A program made the translations under genes and the position numbers. The notes under the pieces were generated by a model. It worked only from the letters and a program-made list of their open reading frames with translations. It did not search any database and was not told the origin of the DNA. DNA of 5,284 bases from Desulfobulbaceae bacterium (GTDB lineage: Bacteria > Desulfobacterota > Desulfobulbia > Desulfobulbales > SURF-16). Numbering within the stretch: position 1 is the stretch's first letter; every line of letters begins with the position of its first letter. Shown in pieces: positions 1 through 5,284 of the stretch. Where the stretch lies: contig JANTGB010000189.1 of assembly GCA_024763115.1 (NCBI GenBank), positions 1 through 5,284 of the forward strand. The letters run 5' to 3'.

Positions 1-162
1 CCCTAACCCACTAAAGTGGAAGAAAACCTCAGGGTTCTTAGGACTCTTTTCAGTGCCCCCTTGAGGGGTGAAAGTCCCTTAACGGTAGAGGCAAGTTGTT
101 TATTTCAAAGAAAGTTTTCAATTTCTTGCCATAAAAAACACGAAAATTAATTCTAAGGGACT
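1..162 (+). other. Structured non-coding segment with a group II intron domain I-like motif
   Basis: No gene is visible here, but the stretch is dense in complementary arms. CCACT (8-12) can pair with AGTGG (15-19). GGACT (41-45), TTCA (49-52) and CCCC (56-59) can pair with GGGG (65-68), TGAA (69-72) and AGTCC (73-77) in one bulged hairpin. AGTCCCTTA (73-81) is a perfect complement of TAAGGGACT (154-162), and inside that lies GGCAAG (90-95) against CTTGCC (125-130). The motif GGGTGAAAGTCCCTT (66-80) looks like the GUGAAAGU-containing hairpin common in domain I of bacterial group II introns. That resemblance is from memory. No reverse transcriptase or domain V is in the window, so it would be a fragment, or a different structured RNA. 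It could also serve as the 3' end of the minus-strand gene to its right. Confidence 0.35.
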
Positions 163-190
163 AAGTAATTTGCCGCTTCCCGCAGATTTT

Positions 191-1324
191 TTAATGCCCC
201 AGTAACCGGCCCTGGTTGCCGTCCGTGTTGCTCACCCCTTTGTTGAGTACGATTTTGCCGCCTTCAGCCACGCCGCTGTCATAACTGTCCCGGTAGATTA
301 TCGCTCTTTGAGAAGAAGAGCTGTAAAGCCGGGGAAAGCGCCCGGCGACAAAATTTTCCAGATGCTGATCGTCAGCCACTACCAGGGCGCTGGTATTTGC
401 TGAGGAATGATTATAAACCGAATTTTTTTTCAGGATTTGGTTCTGTTGTTCCAGCTTGTCGTAAAAACCGGCCAGCACCCCGGAATAATAGCTGTTTTTG
501 GCCCTGATACCATTACCCTGAAATTTGTTTCGATTAAGGCGCCACAATTCTTTCAGCTTGTTTTCCAGGAAGTAATAGACATACTCCGCTACCTCGACAT
601 TTTCTTTGCGGCCCAGAATTTCCATAACCTTATGTTCAGTATCAAGCAGGGGATCGTAAAGGGATGAGTAAATAATCCTGACATAAAAAAATTGATGAAG
701 AATCCGGCAGATCTGCCGCTGGTAACGCTCGGTTCTTTTCTTTTTATGATTAATTATCAGATAGTTGTAGCCCTGGTTACTGTCTTCTTCAATCCGGCTC
801 AGGTTATATTTGTCCATCAGTTCACCGGCCTTGGTCATGGCCAGGTTGGCCTCATGCTCGTTAGCTGACTGGGCCAGGGCCAGGAGCTTACTGATTTTCT
901 TGATAAAACGGCGGCCCTGATCGGTTTGCCGGTCACTTGTTTCCGCAGAAACAAAACCATTCGGCAGATCACCTGCGGCTGAGCGAAACTGCTGATCAAG
1001 GCCAAGCAGATCACAGGCCCGGTGAAAATTACTTCCATGCCCGCCGGTATCATCGAAAAATATTTCCGAGCAAACCTGGTGAGCCGTTTCATGCTTTAAT
1101 ATTTGAATTACAATATCCCAGGAAAAATTTTCAATGAGCACGGAACTGATCCTGATAATCCTTTGCCTGGAATCCCAGGAGCCATAACGATTTTCAGCTC
1201 GGTTAATTTCAAACAGAGGCAGACGCATGTTCAGCCTGTATCTCCAGTTTATATCCTCAAATTCCCGTTGCAGCTGACGACCCCAGATACTGAATAAGTC
1301 TGTATTATATTTAGAATAAACCAT
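191..1324 (-). CDS. SprT-like zinc metallopeptidase domain fused to DUF2786
   Basis: This is a 377-residue cytosolic protein with no signal peptide or membrane segment. Residues about 10-115 form a SprT-like domain. The zinc-peptidase motif HETAH has ligands H78 and H82 and general base E79. A downstream GGHGSNF segment supplies H96, which matches the third zinc ligand of SprT/SPRTN proteins. The zinc ribbon that follows in classical SprT is absent, with only three scattered cysteines. Residues about 139-178 (KISKLLALAQSANEHEANLA) match DUF2786. The rest, including the tail SYDSGVAEGGKIVLNKGV (347-364), fits the C-terminal part usual in DUF2786 proteins. SprT-like domains can cleave DNA-bound or crosslinked proteins; that role here is inference. 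The start lacks a clear ribosome binding site, but residues 10-35 are the expected first helices of the domain, so a later start (M33) is unlikely. A terminator separates it from htpG upstream, so it is probably transcribed alone. Confidence 0.85.
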   Translation of the reverse strand: MVYSKYNTDLFSIWGRQLQREFEDINWRYRLNMRLPLFEINRAENRYGSWDSRQRIIRISSVLIENFSWDIVIQILKHETAHQVCSEIFFDDTGGHGSNFHRACDLLGLDQQFRSAAGDLPNGFVSAETSDRQTDQGRRFIKKISKLLALAQSANEHEANLAMTKAGELMDKYNLSRIEEDSNQGYNYLIINHKKKRTERYQRQICRILHQFFYVRIIYSSLYDPLLDTEHKVMEILGRKENVEVAEYVYYFLENKLKELWRLNRNKFQGNGIRAKNSYYSGVLAGFYDKLEQQNQILKKNSVYNHSSANTSALVVADDQHLENFVAGRFPRLYSSSSQRAIIYRDSYDSGVAEGGKIVLNKGVSNTDGNQGRLLGH

Positions 1325-1343
1325 GACAAATCAGAATGTTACC

Positions 1344-1385
1344 AAAAAATAAAACAAAAAATTGTTTATTCAACGGCTTTAATCG
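1344..1385 (+). repeat. Dispersed 42-bp repeat, copy 1
   Basis: This segment aligns without gaps to 3687-3728 with 35 of 42 positions identical, by hand count. The shared core is AAAATTGTTTAT, followed by C, A, GGC, TTAA and CG at matching offsets. Part of the identity is A-tract and so cheap, but the GGCxTTAAxCG end is not. It lies just upstream of the minus-strand SprT-like gene, whereas copy 2 lies upstream of a plus-strand gene, so the orientation relative to the gene differs. It may be a small dispersed element or a shared regulatory site. Confidence 0.45.
1346..1373 (-). promoter_or_regulatory. Candidate sigma-70 promoter for the SprT-like gene
   Basis: Reading the minus strand, TTGAAT (1373-1368) is followed after 16 bases by TATTTT (1351-1346), about 21 bases before the start codon. 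The region is very AT-rich, so such matches arise easily by chance. Its position between the htpG terminator and the gene is the main support. The -35 half lies inside the repeat shared with the thiC-type leader. Confidence 0.25.
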
Positions 1386-1420
1386 TTTAAAATTTTAAAT
1401 TTTTTAGACTACCCTTTATT

Positions 1421-1444
1421 ATGAACATAAACATGAACATGAAC
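1421..1444. repeat. Short hexanucleotide tandem repeat
   Basis: Four consecutive hexamers read ATGAAC, ATAAAC, ATGAAC and ATGAAC, with a decayed fifth unit AATAAA leading into the terminator. The array is in the spacer between htpG and the SprT-like gene. It is probably a slippage product; no function is apparent. Confidence 0.5.
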
Positions 1445-1449
1445 AATAA

Positions 1450-1479
1450 AAAAAACCTGGATAAAAATCCAGGTTTTTT
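1450..1479 (-). terminator. Rho-independent terminator of htpG
   Basis: A perfect 13-bp stem (1450-1462 against 1467-1479, core CCTGGAT/ATCCAGG) encloses an AAAA tetraloop. On the minus strand it is followed by a run of eight T residues that overlaps the stem base, and it begins 24 bases after the htpG stop codon. T residues on the other side mean it could also stop plus-strand transcription. It should insulate the SprT-like gene from htpG. Confidence 0.9.
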
Positions 1480-1503
1480 ATTACCATGCTCAGCAGTCTG
1501 ATA

Positions 1504-3375
1504 TTATTTTTGTCCGGCCTGTAAAGCCCGTTCCATAATGTCATAGGTGCGCGACACCATGGTACGCGGTTCAACAAGCAGGCCGGCCTGAATCATGGCA
1601 TTATCATAAATCTGCTCAACCATGCTGCGGGCAAATTCTTCATCCTTGATCCGCATGTCGGCAATTCCGCTGATCAACTTATGAGCCATGTTTACTTCCA
1701 TATTTTTGGCACTAATGGGATGATCCTGATTAGTGGCCCGCATGATTCTTTCCATGCTGCTGGTCATGTAACCATCAGGATTGACAATCATGGCCGGACT
1801 GTCAACCAGGCGCTCCGATTTGTTCACTTCCTTGACCTTGTCACCCAGCACCTCTTTCATCCACTTGAGCAGGGATTCGGCAACAGGTTTATCCAGCTCT
1901 TTTGCTTCTTCTTTTTTGTCCTCTGTTTCCTTGCCGGTTTCAGGTAGCTTGAGATCCGCCCGGTCGGCGGAAAGCAATTTTTTGCCGTCAAACTCGCCCA
2001 GATGACTGAAAACAAAATCGTCAATAGGCTCCATGGCATAGAGTATTTCCAGGTCATGCTGTTTAAAAGCCTCAAGATAAGGGCCGCTTTCCAGGGCCTC
2101 GCGGCTTGGCCCGTTGATATAGTATATTTCCTTTTGGCTGTCCGTCATACGTTCTACATACTCTTCCAGGGAGATCAGCTTGCCCGGCTCCGACCTGGAA
2201 GACTCAAAACGGAGCAGTTTGGCAATGGCATCCCGATGGGTAAAATCCTGGGTTACGCCCTCTTTCAGGTAAATACCGAAAGTTTTCCAGAATTTTTCAT
2301 ATTTTTCCGTGTCATTTTCGGCAGTCTCAGCCAGAAATTTTAAAAAGCGGCTGGTAATCACCTTTTTGAGCTTGGTGACCAGCATATTGTCCTGCAGGGC
2401 CTGGCGGGAAATATTCAGGGGCAGATCCTCGCTGTCCACCACGCCTTTTAAGAAGCGCAGCCAGTCCGGCAGGATATTCTCACTGTGCTGATCTATCAAA
2501 ACTTTCTGACAATAGAGACTTACTCCCGGATCCTGGCGGCCGAAACCGAGAACTTCAAAATTTTCCCGGGGCACGAAAAGCAGGGCCTTAATTGCCAGGG
2601 GAGCGTCAGCACTGAAATGGAGGCGAAGCAGAGGGTCGTCCGCTGCCGTGGCAATAAATTTATAAAATTCCGTGTACTCTTCTTCGCTAATCTCATTCTG
2701 CGACCGAACCCAGATCGCCTGCACCGTATTAATCTCTTCGCCTTTAACCTTGATCGGGAAAGGCACAAAGTTAGAATACTGTTCAATTATATTTTTAATG
2801 GTATATTCATCGGCGTATTTGTGACTTTCATCATTCAGCTCAATAATAATTTTGGTGCCGCGATGAAGCCCCTCGGCCGCAGAAATGGTATATGAACCAG
2901 CTCCGTCTGATGACCATTCCCAGCCCTCTTCATCATTTTTATAGGAACGGGACAGCACCCTTACTTTTTTACCCACCATAAAAGCAGCGTAAAAACCAAC
3001 GCCGAACTGACCGATAAGATTAACATCTTTTCTGTCAGTCTCGTTCATGGCCGCAAAGAAATTTTTGGAACCGGAATGGGCAATGGTGCCGAGATTTTCC
3101 ACCAGTTCTTCCCTGGTCATGCCGATGCCGGAGTCAGTGATGGTCAGGGTATGTTCCTTGTCATCAAAATTTATGTTTATTTCCAGGGAAGCGTCAGGAT
3201 CAAAGACATCATCATCAAGTAATTGCTGATGGCGGAATTTTTCCAGGGCGTCCGCTGAATTGGAAATAAGTTCCCGGAGAAAAATATCCCGTTCCGTGTA
3301 AAGCGAATGGATTACAATATCAAGTAATTGTTTAACTTCCGCCTGGAATTCATTGGTTTCTATTTGTGCGCTCAT
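1504..3375 (-). CDS. htpG: Molecular chaperone HtpG (bacterial Hsp90)
   Basis: HtpG is the cytosolic homodimeric ATP-dependent Hsp90 chaperone that remodels stressed or partly folded client proteins, usually with DnaK. The 623 residues match the family length (E. coli 624). The N-terminal GHKL ATPase shows the N-box ELISNSADALEK with E35 and N39, DSGIGM (81-86), GQFGVGFYA (122-130) and GTKI (173-175). The middle domain carries LPLNISRQ (318-325), where R324 corresponds to the catalytic-loop arginine contacting the gamma phosphate. A charged linker at about 479-497 leads into the C-terminal dimerisation domain. No key residue is missing. The start is supported by GAGGT (3388-3384) eight bases before ATG. 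It is monocistronic: it has its own promoter region, diverges from the thiC-type gene and is closed by a strong terminator. Confidence 0.98.
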   Translation of the reverse strand: MSAQIETNEFQAEVKQLLDIVIHSLYTERDIFLRELISNSADALEKFRHQQLLDDDVFDPDASLEININFDDKEHTLTITDSGIGMTREELVENLGTIAHSGSKNFFAAMNETDRKDVNLIGQFGVGFYAAFMVGKKVRVLSRSYKNDEEGWEWSSDGAGSYTISAAEGLHRGTKIIIELNDESHKYADEYTIKNIIEQYSNFVPFPIKVKGEEINTVQAIWVRSQNEISEEEYTEFYKFIATAADDPLLRLHFSADAPLAIKALLFVPRENFEVLGFGRQDPGVSLYCQKVLIDQHSENILPDWLRFLKGVVDSEDLPLNISRQALQDNMLVTKLKKVITSRFLKFLAETAENDTEKYEKFWKTFGIYLKEGVTQDFTHRDAIAKLLRFESSRSEPGKLISLEEYVERMTDSQKEIYYINGPSREALESGPYLEAFKQHDLEILYAMEPIDDFVFSHLGEFDGKKLLSADRADLKLPETGKETEDKKEEAKELDKPVAESLLKWMKEVLGDKVKEVNKSERLVDSPAMIVNPDGYMTSSMERIMRATNQDHPISAKNMEVNMAHKLISGIADMRIKDEEFARSMVEQIYDNAMIQAGLLVEPRTMVSRTYDIMERALQAGQK

Positions 3376-3508
3376 ATAAATTTACCTCGTTAATTTTATA
3401 AAAAATAGTTTGTTAACTACTCACCGGGTGCGCTATGTAAGACAGCCTGGCCGGGCAGAGCTTAAGAGCAGCTGAATAGTTGTCATAATAGTTTGACGCA
3501 GCTTAAAT

Positions 3509-3545
3509 ATCAGGGGAAAAATAAGCATGAAAATTCAACTGTCAA
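3509..3545 (-). promoter_or_regulatory. Candidate htpG promoter, overlapping sigma-70 and sigma-32-like signals
   Basis: On the minus strand a perfect TTGACA (3545-3540) is followed after 16 bases by TATTTT (3523-3518), a plausible sigma-70 promoter. Overlapping it, GTTGAAT (3539-3533), 16 bases, then CCCCTGAT (3516-3509) resembles the heat-shock sigma-32 pattern (CTTGAAA, CCCCAT). Either gives a leader of roughly 125-140 bases. Heat induction is expected for htpG, but the sigma-32 match is imperfect. No CIRCE repeat is seen. Confidence 0.4.
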
Positions 3546-3603
3546 GCCGAAAAGGTTTTGCAGGCACGCAAACCCGCAACTCTCCTGTTTTTCCGTTGAC
3601 AGT
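3538..3603. repeat. Imperfect inverted repeat carrying the -35 elements of both divergent promoters
   Basis: ACTGTCAA (3538-3545) and TTGACAGT (3596-3603) are perfect inverted copies. Inside them CCGAAAA (left) is complementary to TTTTCCG (right) at six of seven positions, and CAGG/CCTG match further in. Each outer arm contains TTGACA facing outward, one toward htpG and one toward the thiC-type gene. The repeat could be a binding site for a shared regulator, or simply duplicated promoter sequence. Confidence 0.5.
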
Positions 3604-3625
3604 GGATAAGTTGCACTGGTATGTT
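3596..3625 (+). promoter_or_regulatory. Candidate sigma-70 promoter for the thiC-type gene
   Basis: TTGACA (3596-3601), 18 bases, then TATGTT (3620-3625) would start a transcript near 3632 and leave about 115 bases of leader. A second, closer -10-like TATACT (3710-3715) has no recognisable -35 partner. Confidence 0.35.
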
Positions 3626-3662
3626 TACATGCTTTACTGAGTACCGACCTGTTAACTAATGA

Positions 3663-3676
3663 TCGCCTGCAGGCGA
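3663..3676. repeat. 14-bp perfect palindrome in the thiC-type leader
   Basis: TCGCCTGCAGGCGA is a perfect palindrome. In RNA it folds as a 5-bp GC-rich stem with a TGCA loop. It is not followed by a T-run, so it is not a typical terminator. It could be an operator half-site pair or a leader hairpin. Confidence 0.5.
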
Positions 3677-3686
3677 ACTGAAATTT

Positions 3687-3728
3687 AAAAATTAAAACGA
3701 AAAATTGTTTATACTATGGCCTTAAGCG
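3687..3728 (+). repeat. Dispersed 42-bp repeat, copy 2
   Basis: This is the second copy of the sequence at 1344-1385, with 35 of 42 positions identical and no gaps. It ends 18 bases before the thiC-type start codon and contains the -10-like TATACT (3710-3715). In copy 1 the corresponding bases are TATTCA, so the -10 is not conserved between copies. Confidence 0.45.
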
Positions 3729-3746
3729 CCTGAACAGGATAACAAT

Positions 3747-5036
3747 ATGAGTATCAGAGAAGACGCGATTAATAAAAAAATTACCCCTGTTTTTGAAAAA
3801 TGCGCTGAACGGGAAGCAATAGAGATTGACAAGCTTATGGCCGGGGTTGCCCGGGGTGTTATTGCCGTTCCTAAAAACAAAAATCATGATTTTGCTGATA
3901 TCATGGCCGTGGGACAGGGACTGAGCACCAAGGTAAACGCCAATATCGGCGCCTCAAAAGACCTGCCCGGCCTGCAGCAGGAACTGGAAAAACTTTGTGT
4001 GGCATTAAGGGCCGGAACAGATACGGTAATGGATCTCAGCATGGGCCGGGATCTTAATGAAATCAGGCAGGGAATCCTGGAGCGTTGTCCCGTGCCCCTG
4101 GGCACAGTGCCGGTTTATCAGACTGTTGCCGAGGTTGTGGAAGAAAAAGGGCGGGCAATCGGCGAGGTTACGGTAACCCAGCTCCTTGACACCATTCGGC
4201 AACAGGCCGAAGACGGGGTGGATTTCATGACCATTCACTGCGGCCTGACCCGTGACTCCCTGACCCGGATAAAAAATCATAAACGGCTGATGGGCGTGGT
4301 CAGCCGGGGCGGTTCCTTTACTATTGAATGGATGAGTCATAACAATAAGGAAAATCCGTTTTATGAACATTATGATGAACTGCTGGCTATTTTAAAAGAA
4401 CATGAGGTGACCATCAGCCTGGGCGACGGTCTCCGTCCCGGATGTCTGGCCGACGCCACCGACCGCGGCCAGATTCAGGAGCTTATTCATCTTGGCGAAC
4501 TGACCCGGCGGGCCTGGGATGCCGGAGTCCAGGTAATAATTGAAGGCCCTGGTCACATGCCGCTTGATCAGATCAAGGCCAATATGCTGCTGCAGAAACG
4601 TCTCTGTCACGGCGCGCCTTTTTATGTGCTTGGGCCGCTGGTTACCGATATTGCTCCCGGATATGACCATATAACCGGAGCAATCGGCGGGGCAATCGCC
4701 GCCTCGGCCGGGGCTGATTATCTCTGCTATGTTACTCCGGCGGAACATCTGAAGCTGCCCAATCCTCAGGATGTCCGGGATGGGGTTGTCGCCTCCCGTA
4801 TTGCCGCCCATGCCGCTGACATCGTCAAAGGGGTGCCCGGCGCCCTGGACAAGGATATTGCCATGGCCGAATGCCGCAACGGCCTGGACTGGAAGGGCCA
4901 GATTGAACTGTCCCTTGATCCCGACAAGGCCAGACAATACCGGGAGGAGGGGAATTCCTATACCGGCGATGCCTGCAGCATGTGCGGCTCTTACTGCGCC
5001 ATCAAGGTTTATAAAAAGGCTACGGCCGAAAAATAA
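3747..5036 (+). CDS. thiC: ThiC/BzaF-family radical SAM synthase (phosphomethylpyrimidine synthase or 5-hydroxybenzimidazole synthase)
   Basis: This 429-residue cytosolic enzyme belongs to the short, anaerobic-type ThiC family, which lacks the N-terminal domain of the 631-residue E. coli protein. ThiC rearranges aminoimidazole ribotide into the thiamin pyrimidine HMP-P; its relative BzaF converts the same substrate to 5-hydroxybenzimidazole for cobamides. Substrate-site elements are all present: KVNANIG (62-68), M95-D96, Y124, H164, SRGG (186-189) and LGDGLRPG (225-232). Zinc-site histidines are H270 in EGPGH and H308 in PGYDH. The C-terminal cluster motif is C410, C413, C417, a CX2CX3C spacing rather than CX2CX4C. 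Two blocks differ from the usual family text: GLSTKVNA (usually GLRTKVNA) and DLSMGRD (usually DLSTG). The start has AGGA seven bases upstream. No thi or cob gene is adjacent. The family is certain; the choice between ThiC and BzaF is open. Confidence 0.9.
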   Translation: MSIREDAINKKITPVFEKCAEREAIEIDKLMAGVARGVIAVPKNKNHDFADIMAVGQGLSTKVNANIGASKDLPGLQQELEKLCVALRAGTDTVMDLSMGRDLNEIRQGILERCPVPLGTVPVYQTVAEVVEEKGRAIGEVTVTQLLDTIRQQAEDGVDFMTIHCGLTRDSLTRIKNHKRLMGVVSRGGSFTIEWMSHNNKENPFYEHYDELLAILKEHEVTISLGDGLRPGCLADATDRGQIQELIHLGELTRRAWDAGVQVIIEGPGHMPLDQIKANMLLQKRLCHGAPFYVLGPLVTDIAPGYDHITGAIGGAIAASAGADYLCYVTPAEHLKLPNPQDVRDGVVASRIAAHAADIVKGVPGALDKDIAMAECRNGLDWKGQIELSLDPDKARQYREEGNSYTGDACSMCGSYCAIKVYKKATAEK

Positions 5037-5042
5037 ATAAGT

Positions 5043-5064
5043 CTGTTGATTTAACAGGATTTTT
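5043..5064 (+). terminator. Weak candidate terminator after the thiC-type gene
   Basis: CTGTT (5043-5047) pairs with AACAG (5053-5057) around a GATTT loop, followed by GGA and five T residues. The stem is short and AT-rich, so termination efficiency is doubtful. It lies seven bases after the stop codon. Confidence 0.35.
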
Positions 5065-5092
5065 GTTCGGGATCAGGGTATACGATATTTTT

Positions 5093-5121
5093 TTGACAAA
5101 ATAGCAAAAATTGTTGAAAAT
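5093..5121 (+). promoter_or_regulatory. Possible promoter downstream of the thiC-type gene
   Basis: A perfect TTGACA (5093-5098) is followed after 17 bases by GAAAAT (5116-5121), a poor -10. It points toward the terminal inverted repeat. No gene follows within the window, so its target is unknown. An AT-only 9-bp inverted repeat (5119-5127 with 5143-5151) sits just after it. Confidence 0.2.
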
Positions 5122-5200
5122 AAAAATGCCTGACAATAATTAATTTTTATTCGGCTGGGCAGATTGAATAAATCGGCAGACATAATTGTAAATGTTCGGC

Positions 5201-5284
5201 TAGCACCCCACCTTCGCCCGTTTCGGCGTGATTCACATAGTATACTATAGTGAACACGCCGAAACGAACAAATCCGGGGCACTA
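5201..5284 (-). repeat. 84-nt long hairpin inverted repeat with TAG...CTA ends (MITE-like)
   Basis: The two 42-base halves are near-perfect inverted copies centred between 5242 and 5243. The core arms CGTTTCGGCGTG (5219-5230) and CACGCCGAAACG (5254-5265) are perfect. TTCAC/GTGAA and the central palindrome ATAGTATACTAT (5237-5248) continue the helix, with one bulged base on each side. Outer ends are TAGCACCCC (5201-5209) and GGGGCACTA (5276-5284). On the minus strand six of eight mismatches in the outer 30 pairs become G-U pairs, leaving one tandem mismatch. No protein gene is credible across it. It could be a TA-flanked MITE, a REP-like hairpin or part of an element continuing past the window; the TATACT in its centre could also act as a -10. 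Confidence 0.7.

Noticed and set aside
407..667. Plus-strand 86-codon frame inside the SprT-like gene
   Set aside because: It lies antisense to a gene with clear domains and has no ribosome binding site or family resemblance.
3411..3658. TGTTAACTA occurring at 3411 and 3650
   Set aside because: A 9-base match in AT-rich spacer without symmetry or supporting context is not meaningful.
3376..3746. Search for a cobalamin riboswitch or CIRCE element in the divergent spacer
   Set aside because: No B12-box, no GCCACTG and no TTAGCACTC/GAGTGCTAA pair on either strand.
3727..3749. CCTGAACAGGATAACAAT just before the thiC-type start, resembling the 3' thi-box
   Set aside because: The rest of the aptamer is not in place before it, and AGGA here is simply the ribosome binding site.
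4392..4937. 181-codon frame opposite the thiC-type gene
   Set aside because: It is the antisense shadow of a strongly conserved gene and shows no recognisable domain.
5119..5151. AATAAAAAT/ATTTTTATT inverted repeat
   Set aside because: The stem is made only of A-T pairs around a 15-base loop in very AT-rich DNA, so chance is sufficient.
5073..5282. 69-codon minus-strand reading frame across the 3' spacer
   Set aside because: It starts with a non-ATG codon at the window edge, runs through the long palindrome and has a composition unlike a protein.

Overview
The window holds three full-length protein genes, a divergent promoter region and two unexplained structured ends. Coding DNA is of moderate GC content and the spacers are AT-rich. 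The short anaerobic-type ThiC protein, the HtpG sequence and the SprT-like/DUF2786 protein together suggest an anaerobic deltaproteobacterium (Desulfobacterota, perhaps Desulfobulbales-like). That placement is an inference from protein character and was not tested by any search.

Layout, left to right. Positions 1-190 carry no gene but are rich in complementary segments. They include a GGGTGAAAGTCCC hairpin motif reminiscent of group II intron domain I. Positions 191-1324 (minus) encode a 377-residue SprT-like zinc-peptidase domain fused to DUF2786. A 179-base spacer follows, with a weak minus-strand promoter, a 42-bp sequence that recurs upstream of the thiC-type gene, a hexamer repeat and a strong hairpin terminator. 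Positions 1504-3375 (minus) encode HtpG, the bacterial Hsp90.

The 371-base divergent spacer (3376-3746) contains back-to-back promoter candidates whose TTGACA elements form the arms of an inverted repeat. Its right part has a short palindrome and the second copy of the 42-bp repeat. No convincing TPP or cobalamin riboswitch is visible. Positions 3747-5036 (plus) encode a 429-residue radical-SAM protein of the ThiC/BzaF family. It makes either the thiamin pyrimidine (ThiC) or 5-hydroxybenzimidazole, the cobamide lower ligand (BzaF), from the same substrate; sequence alone does not settle which.

The last 248 bases are non-coding. They end in an 84-nt, almost fully paired inverted repeat (5201-5284) with TAG...CTA ends. 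Its imperfections are mostly G-U pairs if the minus strand is the folded strand. This is the most unusual object in the window and resembles a small TA-flanked MITE or other hairpin element.

The three genes do not form an obvious pathway. htpG and the SprT-like gene are tandem on the minus strand but separated by a terminator. htpG and the thiC-type gene are divergent and may share control only through the symmetric promoter region.
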